Shown here one piece after another: positions 21,174 to 34,013 of a stretch of 64,000 nucleotides of DNA. The notes under the pieces were generated by a model, which did no database searches, was not told the DNA's origin, and was given only the letters and a program-made list of their open reading frames with translations. Source of the DNA: Takashimella koratensis (lineage: Eukaryota > Basidiomycota > Tremellomycetes > Trichosporonales > Tetragoniomycetaceae); assembly GCA_003116875.1 (NCBI GenBank), contig BCKT01000010.1:620001-684000 (forward strand), written 5' to 3'. The first letter of the stretch is position 1. Each line of letters starts with the position of its first letter. The translations under genes and the position numbers were made by a program.

Positions 21174-22632
21174 ATGGATCAAGAGAGGTCTCGTCCGCGC
21201 GCCCGGTCATCTCTTCCGCGGCCGACCCGGTCGTCATCATCGTCGTCGTCGCTCTCCCGATCCCTACTCTTCATCCTAATCCCTTGTCTGATCCTCTTCT
21301 CTCAGTACGTCCCTCTCCCACCCTTACCTGGTTGCTCTTCCCTTGGTCACTTACACCCTGCCTCAGACCTGCACTAGGATTCACGCCGGACCCCGCTTCC
21401 CCAACTCCACAGACGCTACGGACCAGCCTGATCCGACTGGTTAAATCCCACTTTCTCCCGCCTGACGCGTCAGAGCAACTCGAACGCCGTGCGGCCGACG
21501 ACGCAGAGGCCGGTGTGACGAGGTTGACCGACTTGAACTTTGACGCTTATGTTACAGGACGAGACGTTTGGGTGGTCCTTGTGTGAGTGGGGCTAAGAGG
21601 CCAGCAGCGAGTGATCGTGCGGGTGCCTTGTGTCTGGGGTTGAGTGTGCAGAAGTGGACTGATGAACCTGACCCAGGCATGGAACGGAGCAAGATCCCTT
21701 GTCGCAACTGTACACCGAGGTACATAAGAACGCTACCGAGATTGTCCAGAAAGCCGCAGCAGAGGAAGCTGAAGTTGCTACGCCCCTCACTATCCGATAT
21801 GATACGGGAGACGAAGAAGGCGAAGATGAGAACAGTAGTGATGAAGAGAGGAAAAGATCTGGGCTTGCTCGGTTCAAGTTTGCGAGGGTGGACTATATGA
21901 CTGAAGTCGAGATGTGTACACGGTGGCTCATCTTCAAGTAAGTCATGTCTGTCGAAACCCGCCGTCATGCCTTGCCTTACAGACTCCCACCTTGTCCCCA
22001 TTGCTGATGCTGACGACTGACCCACCATCCCCCTTCTCGCGCTTCTAGACCACCATATATCGTGATCATCAAGAACGAGCAATCGGTCCGGTTCCTCGCG
22101 CCTCGCCAACTCCCGAGCTCGGGCGAGTTCCTCGCAGACTTGTTGGTTTCAGGAGACTGGGAGACGGCGATCCAGCCATGGACCAGTCGATATGGACCTG
22201 GTGGGGACCGGTAAGTACAAGCTCTACTCCATCTATCTATACTTGATCTGTGGTCGTGACTGTCTCAACTCTGGTCGTTCTGATACACGTGGACACAGAG
22301 AATGGGTGATCGAAGGGTATCTTTACCTCGCCTCGTTTTGGTCAACTACGACAGGTCAAATTCCCAACGTCGTTTGGATCTTTGTGACGGGTGCGATTGG
22401 ACAAAGCCTCATTCGGTGGATGCACAGTGGAGCTGGGGGAGCAGGTGGGGTGGGAGCAGGCGTAGGGGACGAGGCAGCGAGGCAGAGAGAAGCAAGGAGA
22501 GCGGAAAGGAGAGAGGCCGAGAGGAAGAGGTATGCGGATGCGGCTAGGAGAGATGAAGAGAGGAGGGTACAGAGAGAGGCGGCGGGGGCAAAGGGAAGTA
22601 CGAAGGGAACAGATAAGAATAAGGCCGAGTAG
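21174..22632 (+). CDS. Thioredoxin-fold membrane protein lacking a CxxC active site
   Basis: Exons: 21174-21304, 21367-21582, 21677-21937, 22049-22210, 22299-22632; total 1104 nt, 367 residues. After an Arg/Ser-rich start comes a hydrophobic stretch (SLLFILIPCLILFSQ, about residues 29-43), a likely signal peptide or anchor. The domain reads LTDLNFDAYVTGRDVWVVLVHG, FARVDYMTEVEMCTRWLIFKPPYIVIIK and SSGEFLADLL, a thioredoxin-fold pattern. The position of the CxxC is occupied by GTEQDP, so disulfide exchange is unlikely. The C-terminal half has a hydrophobic span (IPNVVWIFVTGAIGQSLIRW) and then a strongly charged Ala/Arg/Glu helix. An ER or other secretory-membrane location is inferred. I know no characterised orthologue. 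The start at 21174 is chosen because it places the hydrophobic segment at the N-terminus; ATG 21134 is in a different frame. Confidence 0.75.
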
Positions 22633-22978
22633 AACTTGATATGACGAACACTATCACTGAAAGGGAGGACTATCATTTAGATTGGGAAAGAGGTATATGT
22701 CAAAGCGAGCATTGGGACTTGTCAAATTTCATTTACAAGTGATGGTGTTGGACCTGCCTTGGGTGTATACGATTGACGTTAGTATCGACATCTGATACTT
22801 GGCCTGCGTCGCCGTACGTATGGCCTATAGACAACGACAAGTAGACAAGATAGTCCCGGGCCAGAATACATCCTTGTATGTAAACTACTCTTCCACACTC
22901 TCTTTCATCCATGTAATCAACACCACCTTCCCTTTCCCACTCCCATTCCTATCTCCACGCTCAGTCTCTTCCTTCAAC
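22633..22978. other. Convergent 3' region, thioredoxin-like and ULP1
   Basis: A 346-bp gap between two stop codons that face each other. It is A/T-richer than the genes and must hold both polyadenylation regions. No other signal was seen. Confidence 0.6.
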
Positions 22979-25900
22979 CTACACCTTTGGACTCGCCCAA
23001 CTTCTTTGATCCATCTGCTTTGCCGCAATCTCCCAAACCATCAATTTCCGGAAATAAGGCATATTCGATTGACTAAATTCAAAGCCCTTGGTAACGAGGT
23101 CTCTACCACGAGCGATGGATTCCAGGGTTTGACAGGTGAAGATACCGCAGTCGGAACCATTGTTTTGTTGAGGAGTACCCTGGAGCGAACGAAGCGAGCG
23201 TAAGGGTTGAGTAATGGTGCGAGACAGAAGGAAATCGAGGATGAGAGTGATTCGGAAAAACGACATCGTCAGTCCCTGGTGCAGTTCGTTTACTTCTCAT
23301 CCTGTGGCAAACAACAGCTCACCGTATCAAACTGATCTTGCCAATCTGACAAGTCAATCGATGTACCCTTCTTCTCCTTGTGCTCAGCTTGCAAGTACCC
23401 TCGGACGTTCTGATGTATCGAGTAGCCCAAATGTAAAAAGAACAAATTACGTTAGCCTCAGTACGGATCAAAGGGTGAACCTCGCCATGCTGAAGATAAG
23501 GCAAGCGAATGATACTAGAACAGCATCCAACTCACGCGGAAGATCTCCTTTTGAGCACCAAACATCGATGCCATGGAATCGTAATACTCGATTCGTTTCC
23601 GAGCGACATCGATTGCGCAAGCTGCCCAGTGAGAGTTGCCCAAGTTGATTGGAAAGATGAGTACATCTTGGGCGAAGATATCAACCTTCATCTAAATCCC
23701 GAAACGTCATTGAAGAGTCATAGTTCCGCGGTCAGCGTTGAACTCGACCGCTTCTCCACTTTCTCGTCACATCAATACTACCCGTCTGAATCTTTCTCGT
23801 CTCGACTCTATCTCGGCGGTACTCACCCGCTTAGTCCATCTCGCCAACCGCGCCGCCACGTACCCCTCGGTTGACAACTTTTGATAAAAGAAAGAATTGA
23901 AGAACGTGACTTTTGGTCCTCCGGCTTTACTCGCTCTTGCCCTCTCCATGATCAGTTCGCCATAGAAGTTGATCACTTCGTCGTCGAGCCAGTCGCCCGG
24001 TTTGAGGCGGCGCAGGGACTTGGAGATGACTTCTTGGCTACCGAGGGTGGAGCGGAACGAGGGAGTGTCAAGGGAGGAGGTCACCTGGTGGGCGTTAGTT
24101 TTGGAACCGGAAGGAGTTGATTGGTGATGGTGAGCACAAGGACAAGAGCACATCTAAAATGAGAAAAAGCGAGGACTTACGACTTCAGATTGATCAGGTT
24201 TAAGCTCCTTGGGGATTTTAGGAGTTAGACGACGCTTGATCTTCTCTTCCTGTTCGTCGGCCTCCAACTTGAGCTTGGCAAGGAGTTCGCTCGTATCCCT
24301 GTCGTACATCCAACGTTAGTTAGAAGAACAAGACGGGACGTGCGTCCGTTATGATGCAAGTCGACGCAATGTTAGGCAACAGATTGGGAGCTAGAGTTAC
24401 CTGTGGTGCTCGGGGAGTTGTGGTCTGGTTCGGTATTTGGTTGGATCGTACTGTGTGATCGAGATTGCCAGTGACAGAGGTGAGAGATAAGTACACACCG
24501 GACCGTCAGCTTCACTCATATCCCAACCTGAGACTGGGTGACCGTTGCCACTGATCCCAACTTACCACCGAGGGTTTGCGTCGTAGCACATCGTCCAACG
24601 TTGGCTCTACTTTGACATTGTCTTCCTTGAACGCGCCTTGAAGGAAATCACCGTACACTTGTCTGGAATCACCACTGACCAAGCCTATCCAATAGTCAGC
24701 CTGGTTCCAATCCAGTCCCCCGACATTATACGACCCAAGTCCTGCCAATCGGCTCTACCACTGTGCAAGCTCGTTGAGTCAGATTCGACACTCACTGCGA
24801 GTTTTATACTCCTTGTCGCGTTTCGATCTCTGGATAAATAGCCCATTCATCGTACGCAACACTCTCAATTTCCTCCCTCCTTCAATCTTGCTGTCATGAA
24901 GTATGTTCCGTATATTCTCTAGGGCCTGTCTCTTGGCCGCCTTGGGTTTGCGCAGACTCGACCTCGATGGAGTCGATCGAAGCCCGCCCAACTTCAACGG
25001 CGAACGGCCGACATCGCTCACGGACGGCGACCGGGACTCGGCATAACGTACGATCGGAGTCGACGGCGACCTAACCCGTGACTCGGAGGCAGAATCCCAA
25101 CTGTACTCTCTAGGCCGTTGGCGCACAATCGACAAGTCAGGTCGCGACAAGATGCGCCCTAGCAGTTTCCCAGACTTGGGCCCTTCCGAAGGCGGCGAGA
25201 ACGTGCGGGAGGGAGGAGACCGAGACGGCCCTGCCTGAGATGCATCGAGAGACTGGCCAAATTTGCTCGTGAACAAGTCGGGCATCTTGGCGAATTTTGG
25301 TGGTGTTGGTCCGTTTCGCCGTAGGTCGAAGACTACTGGTGGTCCACGGAGTATCGCACCTCGAGCTCTCTTGCCATCCTCGTCCTCATCATCCTCGTCC
25401 TCGTCCTCCTCTTCTTCATAATAGTAGATGCCTTCTCGACCGTTGGGCGTCGCGCCATCACCCTCGTCATCAGAGCCAGTCAAGTCCACAGGCGCGTCCT
25501 CTGTGCCCTTCGCAGCGAGCAGCTGGGGTATCCGTGGCGACGAACGCTGGGACTTGGGGCCAGGTTTGAATAGGGAGGTCGAAGGAGGGTGCGGGACAGC
25601 GAAGAGGCTCAGACTGCCGTGAGTGGGAGGCGCGAGGTCTAGTATTGGTGATGACGGAGAGGGGAGGTATTTGGACTTGGGCCCGGCCTCTTGTGCAGCT
25701 GAGGAGTGTCAGTGGGCTCTGAGACCTTGTGGAACGCTTCATGAGAGTGGATGAAGTGGACGAAAGGATCCGATTGGGAATCCGGTGTGCCGAGGAGCTG
25801 TGCTGGGAAAAACAAACTTACGCCTCTGCTTCTTCTTGCCCATCCAAGATTTGAGCTCCTTCCAACCCGCCTCGACACTCTTTACGACCGGGGCAACGAC

Positions 25901-26446
25901 GTGGACAGAGAACGTGGATGGTGTTGTACTGAGAAACGAAGCAGCCGACGATACGCTACGGCCTAGGTTGAGATCGGTGGTAGGGAAGTCGGCGAGGTCG
26001 TAGCCATGCGCACGCGATCGGCCGGCACGTGGAGATGGAGCGGGAACAAGGGAAGATGGGCCTGGAGTCGGGCTGGGGCTGGGACGAGGTCGTTTAGCGA
26101 GTGGAATAGACGGGTAGGGGTGTGCGTCGGTAGAGGGGTCGCTGGAGACGACGGGGATGGGAGGGGCAGGGGATAGGAACGCGGAGGGAGGGGATTTGGG
26201 GATGAGCGTGAGGTCAGTAGGAGCGAGAGTGCCAGTATCTTTAGGTGGCAAAGGTTCTGTCGGTTCTGTGGGTTTGGCAGGATTTGTAGGATTTATGGGA
26301 TCGGTGGGATCGGTAGGGTTTGTAGGATCGGTAGGATTTGTGGGATGTGGAGGGATGGTAGGATGTTGAGGATCTGAGGGATCTGGAAGAGGTGCGGGAA
26401 GGGGAGGAGGGGAGTCGGCGACGGCGTCTGAAAGGCGTCGCTTCAT
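22979..26446 (-). CDS. ULP1: Ulp1-type SUMO protease (peptidase C48)
   Basis: Exons: 25822-26446, 24796-25698, 24566-24741, 24401-24450, 24181-24298, 23827-24084, 23536-23691, 23323-23409, 22979-23179; total 2574 nt, 857 residues. Ulp1 proteases mature SUMO and remove it from conjugates, commonly at the nuclear pore. The first 500 residues are Pro/Ser-rich and acidic, typical of the regulatory arm. The catalytic domain begins near KSLRRLKPGDWLDDEVINFYGELI and includes VTFFNSFFYQKL. The catalytic His is in NLGNSHWAAC (about H731), the Asp in AIDVARKRIEYYDS (D738), and the oxyanion Gln and nucleophile Cys in PQQNNGSDCGIF (about Q796 and C802). All four residues are present, so the enzyme should be active. 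The start at 26,446 (MKRRLSDAV) is preferred over an upstream in-frame ATG at 26,560. Confidence 0.93.
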
Positions 26447-29188
26447 TGAAGAAGACGAAGACGCGGGCGACGAAGAAGTAAGGATGACGAGATGAGTTGG
26501 ACAAAGGGAGAGAGCACGAGCGCCACGCGGGGCTGTCACGAGCCGGGTGTCACGAGGCAAGAAGGAGGTAGCGCGATGTGTCGAAAGGTGAAGAGGCGAG
26601 GTGGCGCTGTTGGTCCGGGGCTGAGGTGATGGATGGATGGGTGGATGCAGATGGAGAGAGAGAGAGAGAGGTAGGATTCAGCGAGCGAGACGCGAGAAAG
26701 CATGTTGATGGAATGGGCGTGAGGGACGATGGGGAGTAATAGGGAGCGAGAATGAGGAGCGGAGTTTAGTAAGTCCCGAAGGGTGTAATTCTTCCTTCTC
26801 GATCAAGAGGAGCATGGTAAAGAACAGATAGCTTCGGATGGCTACTAGCAGCTGCATGCTGGCAGAGTTCTGGTGTTGAAGAGAGAGGGTAGCCCCTCGC
26901 ACCTACGATAATGCACCTTTTCTTTGTCTACCTCACCCTCAATCTCACTTGGCTCCCACCTCAACATTACTCGCCACTCCGCCTTGGATCGAGCCGTCAT
27001 CATTATCTCACTCCGACACTCATATAGACGTTGACAGTCCTTGTGCCCCGCTCCCTCTCTACACGGGCTCTCGACAACAGACCGCTCATCATTGAACAAA
27101 GACACAAGGGTCGGAGATGCATCGCACAGGTAGGCGAAGGTGCCTCTCTTCGATCTTCCTCGTCCCCCATTCGTACGTAACTCGGAGAAGCATGACAGTT
27201 TGAGCAGTTTCAAGGCTTCAGCTACCCGTCGCTAGCTATAGCGACAACAAGTGCATGACCAAGTCTGATATGCAGATGGAGTGCCGCCGTATACTAGCTT
27301 GAATTGAGTCGCTGTCACTGACGTATTCTTCTTTCTTAATATACTACCCTCTCCGCAAAGCACTCGGAATACATCGGAAATGCAGGACGTATCATTTGGT
27401 GTTGCATTGTCTAGACTTTACCCGTTTCTCTTCACGTTCAGCCCAGCCACCATCACCACAAGGGTTCAGCTCTCAACTATCCTCGAATGGAGCGAAAGAG
27501 AGAGAGAGGCTAAATGTGCTTTTCTTGCACTTTGAGCCCGCAAGCATTGTTCATAATGATATGATCCAGACTCTCACAACTAAGCCTCTTCTATGATACC
27601 TCCTTTTGGGAGCCAGATTTTCTCCCCCCGATCCTCAGATTCTTATGTTATGTGATGAATGGCAACCAAAGATGAACAGTCTGATATCAGTTGTGCAATA
27701 CAGAGCAGTTGTTAGCTTTGGGCGAGAACATGAAAGCATTCCCCGAAGATGGGATTCTCCTTCGTCTATCCCGGGAATCCGCCCTCACTGCTAAGGGTAA
27801 CAAGAAGTACTACCATTTACGACACGGACAGAATCGTTAACTCCAAGGCGTCACGTCAATAGACTGTGGTCACAGTCTCATCACGGATGAGATGGATCAC
27901 GACGTCAACGACCCCAGTCCAGACTTTTTCCGATAAGCAAAAGAGATCACAAGCCGTCCCTTTCTCAGACCCGGCCCCCCACGACTGGGTAGTCAAGCAA
28001 ATCAAGTTGCAAAAAATCAAATCGGTCTCATTTGTTGGAAAACGTGTTCAAGAGAAAGAACTAGGTCTCATTGTGAGTTGCTGTCTCTGAGTCCAGTCAC
28101 TCCTGCTCATCGTAACGATCTCGGTGCACAGGGGAGTCAATCAGTAGCTTTGCTCTCGTTCGGGATCACGAGGGTCAGGTGAACACTCTTGCAGCCGACC
28201 TCGACACATGTTTGGCTTTGCAAGTGTTTGCAGTCGTTACGAACAGAGTGGTGTGAATTTAGGGTTTCAACCCCACCATTTGATCAAGGTCGTTGACTTG
28301 GAACAGCATGATCGCTTTTCTCGAGGTGTCGCGTCAAGTTCCAAATATTCCACATGACTCTCGCCAACGAGAGGGGAGCATGGAATGATGCTCAGAGCGA
28401 ATTGATCGATCCAGAAGGAACTTGAAAAGACTGGTGTGATCGGAGAGCCAATGTCGAGGTCCCTCGTGTGCCACAAGGAACTGAGCGAGTAGGCAGTAAC
28501 CAATTCGGGAATCGAGTTCATCCCAAGGCTGCCCACACTCACTCCTTCGTTCATATGGGGTGAATATTATCTTTATTGCTGTGAAGTGTATGAATGTATG
28601 CATGTATTATAGTCTCTGACCTCTGGTCTCTTTCCAACCTCCTTAGGTGGGTCGGAGTGTATCTGCTCCCCCCCGTTTGCGGGGTAATCGTACGCAGGAA
28701 CAACAACCATAATCGCCGTTGACTCCTCACCATCTCATCCCTCTCCACCCCTCCCCCTCCCCCTCCCCTCTCCCTCCACTTCCACCCTTCGCATCTCCTC
28801 TCTCCCTCACCCACACTCACCCCTCCCCTCGACAACGCGTCGCATACGCGCACCTCCCCCCGATACGCGTGAAGTCTCGCTCGGTACAGTCCCGTTCGTT
28901 ATTCGGCTCGCTTGAACGAGAGAGAGAGAGAGATATCACCGGCTCGTCATTCGATCTCTAGCCCGGGACTTCGCGATTACGTCTCATTGCACGCGACAAT
29001 CTTTACAACACCGTCTCATCCTCACCTCCGCCCACTACCGGATCGAATCTTCATCACGACATTGCATTCCGATCCCACACTTACTTCTCTTGCCCTCCGT
29101 TCCACTCTTCCTCTTACCCCTCCCTTGTCCCTCACCGCTGGTGACGGGGGAATCCGGGACCCGCGAGCCCTTGTCGACCCGGCCGCTT
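26447..29188. other. Large intergenic region between ULP1 and PSY2
   Basis: At 2.7 kb this is the largest gap. The left end (to about 26,700) is the ULP1 promoter with a (GA)n run at 26,653-26,671. From about 26,900 to 28,650 the sequence is visibly less GC-rich than elsewhere, and only short ORFs (up to about 122 codons) occur, none with a recognisable domain. From 28,700 the plus strand turns C/T-rich, as expected for the PSY2 promoter, with another (GA)n at 28,919-28,934. No terminal repeats, transposase or reverse-transcriptase motif was seen. Confidence 0.5.
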
Positions 29189-32100
29189 ATGGCCAACTTT
29201 GAACCTGCGGCGTCCTCGGCACCTCTGCCTAATGACGCGAGTGGCGTGACTGGCTCCTCTCCAACATCCATCCCCTCTCCCTCCTCCGCTGCTCCCAGCA
29301 CGTTACCTTGTGCATCGACCGATACGAGTTTGGATGCTTCCACGGTCGCTGGCCCGAGCTCGACATCACCACCTCGTGCCCGCCTCTCCCCTTCAGCTGT
29401 ATCGGGTACAGACCGAGTAGGAGCAGGGACGACGAGCGCAGCATCGATGGACAGCGAGGGGCTTGGTCTGGTAGGCGCCAGCACTAGCTCAGCCGGGAGA
29501 TCAGGTGTCGGTGGGGTTAGTGGAGCAGGGGACGACGCAGACGTCGAGCTCGAGCTCGAGTTGCAGGCGGCTAGAGAGCGTGAAGGCGATCGGGACGCAG
29601 ACGGAGAACGTGAAGGGGATCCCGAGGTGGACGTGGATGCAGAGGGTGAGGATATGGCAGTCAGGCAGGATCAGGAAATGGATGATGCCGAGATGATGGA
29701 TGATGCTAGCGGGGATCTGGACGGAGCGGGGAAGCGTGTCAAGGTAAGTCGAAATGACGGTAGTGACTTGATCTTTGATGCTGATTCAATATACCTTGTC
29801 ACCGTTTCATCCTCGATTCCCTCCCTGGTCTTTCAACATGGCCCATGCTCCACTCTCGACGTTGTGCCACAGGTGTACGAACTCCGAGGAGCTGAATGGT
29901 TTGATCGCGGGACGGGACACTGCAAGGGCGTCTACGATGGTCTTCACGATAAAGCCATGCTCGTTGTCGAGCCTGAGCTTGAGGATAAACCAGGAGAGGA
30001 GACGGAGCAGCCTGGAGGGTTCTTGGCGAGGGAATTGCTCTTGCAGCACGATATCGTGCGAGCGGATATTTATCAGCGTCAACAGGGTAAGTGAGAGTTG
30101 GGCCGTGGGTGGGGGTACAGGATGGCTGGTTGATGGAGGAGGATGGGTGAGAGAAGCGGTTGGGCTTGGGTTGGAGAGGGGGCTACCGGCAGGACGTGTC
30201 ACTCATGAACCCAAAGAGACACAAGCTGACGTTGGGCAATCACCTCTCGTTGATCGCAGAGACATTGATTGTCTGGACCGAGCCAGTAAGCAACCTCGAC
30301 ATTGCGCTATCGTTCCAAGACCCATCAGGGTGTCTCGATATCTGGTCATTTATTGAACAAGTGCAAAAACACCTTGACAACATTGACAGTGCGTACACCT
30401 TCCCTCTCTACCCTTTACGCCTTTCCGGCCTGCATACCCCCACACTCGCCCCTCCCGATCTAGTCGGGTATTGATCCGTGGGCTCGCCCTGATCCTGCTT
30501 TACCCCTTATCATAATTTCACTCCCTCAACAATCACCCTCGTCTCCCTCTCCTCTCAACACAACAAATATACCAACTCTACTCTCCCTTGCCATTGGGCG
30601 CAACCAGTGCAAGGAACTGACGGCCGCATTGGGATCGGATCAACAGACGAAGGTCCCCATGTTCCTTCTTCTCCACCGCTCGATGAATCGCCGTCCATGG
30701 GTGTGATGGGCAGCACAGTGGCTACAGGTACCGCGAGGGAAGAGTGGCATTCCCCGAGCTTGGCGAACATACGGTACGTCCAGATTCGGGCAAATGGGGT
30801 TGGAAGGAAAGGGGGTTTGAGAGAAGTCGCTGATGAGTCTGGTAGCGACCATGAGGTATGGTTGAGGATGCAGTCAAAATCGGCAGCGGGGCGAGAGCGA
30901 GCAGTGGAGCATATCATCAACACGGTGGGTCATGCGCTGCTTCGAGTATCATGGAACGACACGGAAACCAGCGCGCTGACTTTGCCTTTCGCGGACAGGA
31001 CTACATCAAACAACTCATTGGTGTATTGAATCAGGCCGAAGACCTCGAGAGCGTGGATGACCTGCATGCGCTATGTTCGCTTATGCAGACGATCCGTGAG
31101 TGCCGACGGCGAGCGTTGCGCTGTGCAAGGTATGGACTCAAGCTGACGCAACTCAATCAGTCATGTTCAATGACAACGGCATCTTTGAGTACATACTCGG
31201 CGACGACGTGTTCTTGGGCGTGCTAGGTATCCTCGAATGTGAGTTGGAGATCAAAGTCAACCCTGAGCTAGGCATAGCTAACAAACTTGCTTTACGCGTC
31301 TCCACCCCTAGACGATCCCGAGTTCCCTACACTCAAAGCATCCTACCGCCAGTTCTTCCAAGAATTCTCCAAATTCCGTCAAGTTGTCGAGATCCGAGAC
31401 GACACAATCCGGAACAAAATCCACCAGACCGCGAGGTTGCTTTACCTGAAAGACGTGGTGCTTGCTCGTGTCTTAGATGACCCGACATTTGGGATTCTGA
31501 ACAGTTTTGTCTTCTTCAACCAAGTCGATATCTTGTCTCATATCCAAGGTAACGACGAGGTTTTACACGACTTGTTTGCCGAGTTCCGAGAACCGATTGT
31601 TTCCCCTACTGCGGCTACCTCGGGAAGCGTCGATGCTGCTGGGTCGGGCGAAGCGAGTAAGGCCGTTGAGCAAAGGAAACGCGACACCGTGCTGTTCCTA
31701 CACCAACTCATGGTGATGGGCAAAGGTGTACAGCTTCCTAATCGATTGGCACTATACAGAACCTTGATCGACCGAGGGCTCTTGTTCGTCTGCGAATGGG
31801 CGTTCACAAAACCCCACGCGACGCTACTCCATGCCGGGGCGGAGATGCTCACACTCGCCGTAGAGCATGACGTTAGTGCAGTCCGCGCACTGGTGCTCAA
31901 GGAGGAGGAAGCGAAACGGAGGACATTAGTTCATGAGATCGTGGGGCTTCTGCATGGAACGACAGATCTGGGTCTCGTACAGCAGATGGCAGAGACGATG
32001 AAGACGCTCCTCGAGGTCGCACATGAACAGGAGGTGAGTGAGACCTTGACGCAATCGAGGGGCATCAACTGCTCTTCAGTCACTTGACTGCGCGCGCTAC

Positions 32101-34013
32101 CTGTCCCTGCCCTTGTCCCCGGATCGTCAAAATCATTCACGGTGCTGACAATTCCCCTCGCCACTTGAAATCCCGATCCATTGTTCTCGACCGCACCTCA
32201 CACTTCACGCCCATAGCAGCAAGCGTTTGCCCCGCGCAAAGACGTAGCTATCTCAGACAACTTCTTGCACTACTTTTACGAGAACTGCGTTGCTGAGCTG
32301 TTCCGACCTCTCTCTGACCTTGGGGATTTTAAAGCCGCCAAAGGTGAGTTCAATCGTCGCGCCCTGATACGCTGGTCTCGATTCGATCTTGAGCTAAGCT
32401 GACCAAAATACCCAGGAACCAACCTCGCACCGTTCTCTCTCGACAAGGCAGCATTGCTCAATGCTCTCGTCGAGCTGTTGTCGTTCTGCGTCACATCTCA
32501 TGTTCATCGATCACACTTTTGGATCCTGTCCAACCCAATCTCACAAAAGATTGCGTCGCTCATGTACGCTAGAGAAAAGACATTGCGGCATGGTGAGTTT
32601 GATTCGTTCCTATTGGCAACCTGTCTTATCCACGTCCTGCCGGTACCGAACATGGCCGAATGCTAACACGTGTTACCCCACAGCCTCACTGAGGTACTTT
32701 AAAGCGTGCCTCAAGTCGAACAATCACTTCATCTACCGCAACTTTACCAAGAACGAGTTGATGGGTCCGTTTATCGACCTTGTCTCGCGTGAGACAGAAA
32801 AGGACACGATGCTCAGCTCTGCATGCCTCGATGCGCTGGACCTCATGCGCAAGGTTGGTTAAGATGGACTCCCTGTGATATGTATTTATAGCTGACTTGT
32901 GATTCTCACCCACAGGAGAACATGAAACTCATCATTATCAACTTGTTTCAATCACACGGTGAACGGATGGACGCGCTCAGTTCTCGACCATATGTACGGA
33001 CCTACGTCGCCGGTCTTCGTGCCAAATTCGAGCAATACACCGAACCTCCCCCTCCCCCACCCCCTCCGTCGGCTGCAACGGGCAGCGGGTCGAACGTGTC
33101 GAGCGCCGGTGGTGGGGCCGCAGGATGGCGCGCTTCCTTGTCTGCAGACGAGGACGCATGGTTCAACCAGTCGGACGAAGACGAGCCGCCCTCTCAACCA
33201 CCGGTCGTTGTGGCTGCACAAGGAACGACAACCGAGTCCAAGATCCCGAGCAAGAGGAAGAGGCAGGCGTCAGCGTCGTTGTCTGCCGCAGCGCAGGGTG
33301 CAGGAGCGGGGCATGCTCCAACATCAGCAGGTCCACCGCTCAAGCGGCCGTCTCCGCAGAAAGCAGCAGGCTCGCCGGCCGGAGGGGCATCAAGTGGATC
33401 TTTGGGGCTTGACTACGATGATGGTTCTGACAGCGATGGGTCGAGTGGGGGTCAGTCGCCTCGCCTTCGCCCACAAACGCCGTTCGGTGGCCAATCTGGC
33501 GCGACAGCAGCCTCTCCCTCGGACAGTCCTCGTCAATCTCAAGGCTCAGGCAACGGCAGCGGAGCTAGTACGGGTAACACCACTGTCAATGCAGGCAGTT
33601 CGTCTTCGCCCTTGCTTTCGCCAGTTACACCACCACCACTCAAGCCTGCTGAAGAGCTGGAAGAGGACCTGGGCGACGTGACGATGAAAATGAGGGCGAA
33701 ACGAGCGAGGGAGGCAGAAGAGGATGAAGGGTTTGCGAATTTGATGATGAGTTCGACGGGTCCGGGTGCGGGTGGGCGCAGGGGGAGTACGGGGGCAGCC
33801 GGTGGGGTTGGTGGGCAAGAGGGGAAGGAGGAAGTGGGAGGACAGCAGCAGGGCAAGGGCGGGAAGGGCGCGGCGAGTGCAGGGACAATAGGGGCAGGAG
33901 CGACAGCGGGAGCAGGTGGAGCGGCGACTGGGAACGCAAATGCCACGCCCCCGGTCAAGGAGAAGAAGTTGAGATTGAATCTAGGCTTTGGGAAGAAGTT
34001 TGGTGGGAAGTAG
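29189..34013 (+). CDS. PSY2: Protein phosphatase 4 regulatory subunit 3 (Psy2/SMEK)
   Basis: Exons: 29189-29743, 29873-30086, 30260-30388, 30608-30773, 30846-30924, 30999-31095, 31161-31238, 31312-32033, 32217-32343, 32416-32592, 32684-32853, 32916-34013; total 3612 nt, 1203 residues. The protein targets PP4 phosphatase in DNA-damage recovery and other pathways. Residues 1-185 are Ser/Thr-rich then acidic. The EVH1/PH-like domain starts at VYELRGAEWFDRGTGHCKGVY and contains ETLIVWTEP and LALSFQDPSGC-like sequence. The SMK-1 (DUF625) armadillo region has RERAVEHIINTDYIKQLIGVL, MFNDNGIFEYILGDDVFLGVLGILEYDPEFP, RNKIHQTARLLYLKDVVLARVLDD and DNFLHYFYENCVAELFRPL. The C-terminal 340 residues are low-complexity with a basic tail. 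Exon 9 has two possible acceptors three bases apart, adding or omitting one Gln. Intron 30774-30845 is placed by alignment of the SMK-1 start. Confidence 0.93.

Noticed and set aside
26845..27213. 122-codon ORF on the minus strand in the ULP1-PSY2 gap
   Set aside because: No family resemblance and composition like the surrounding non-coding sequence; length is within chance expectation.
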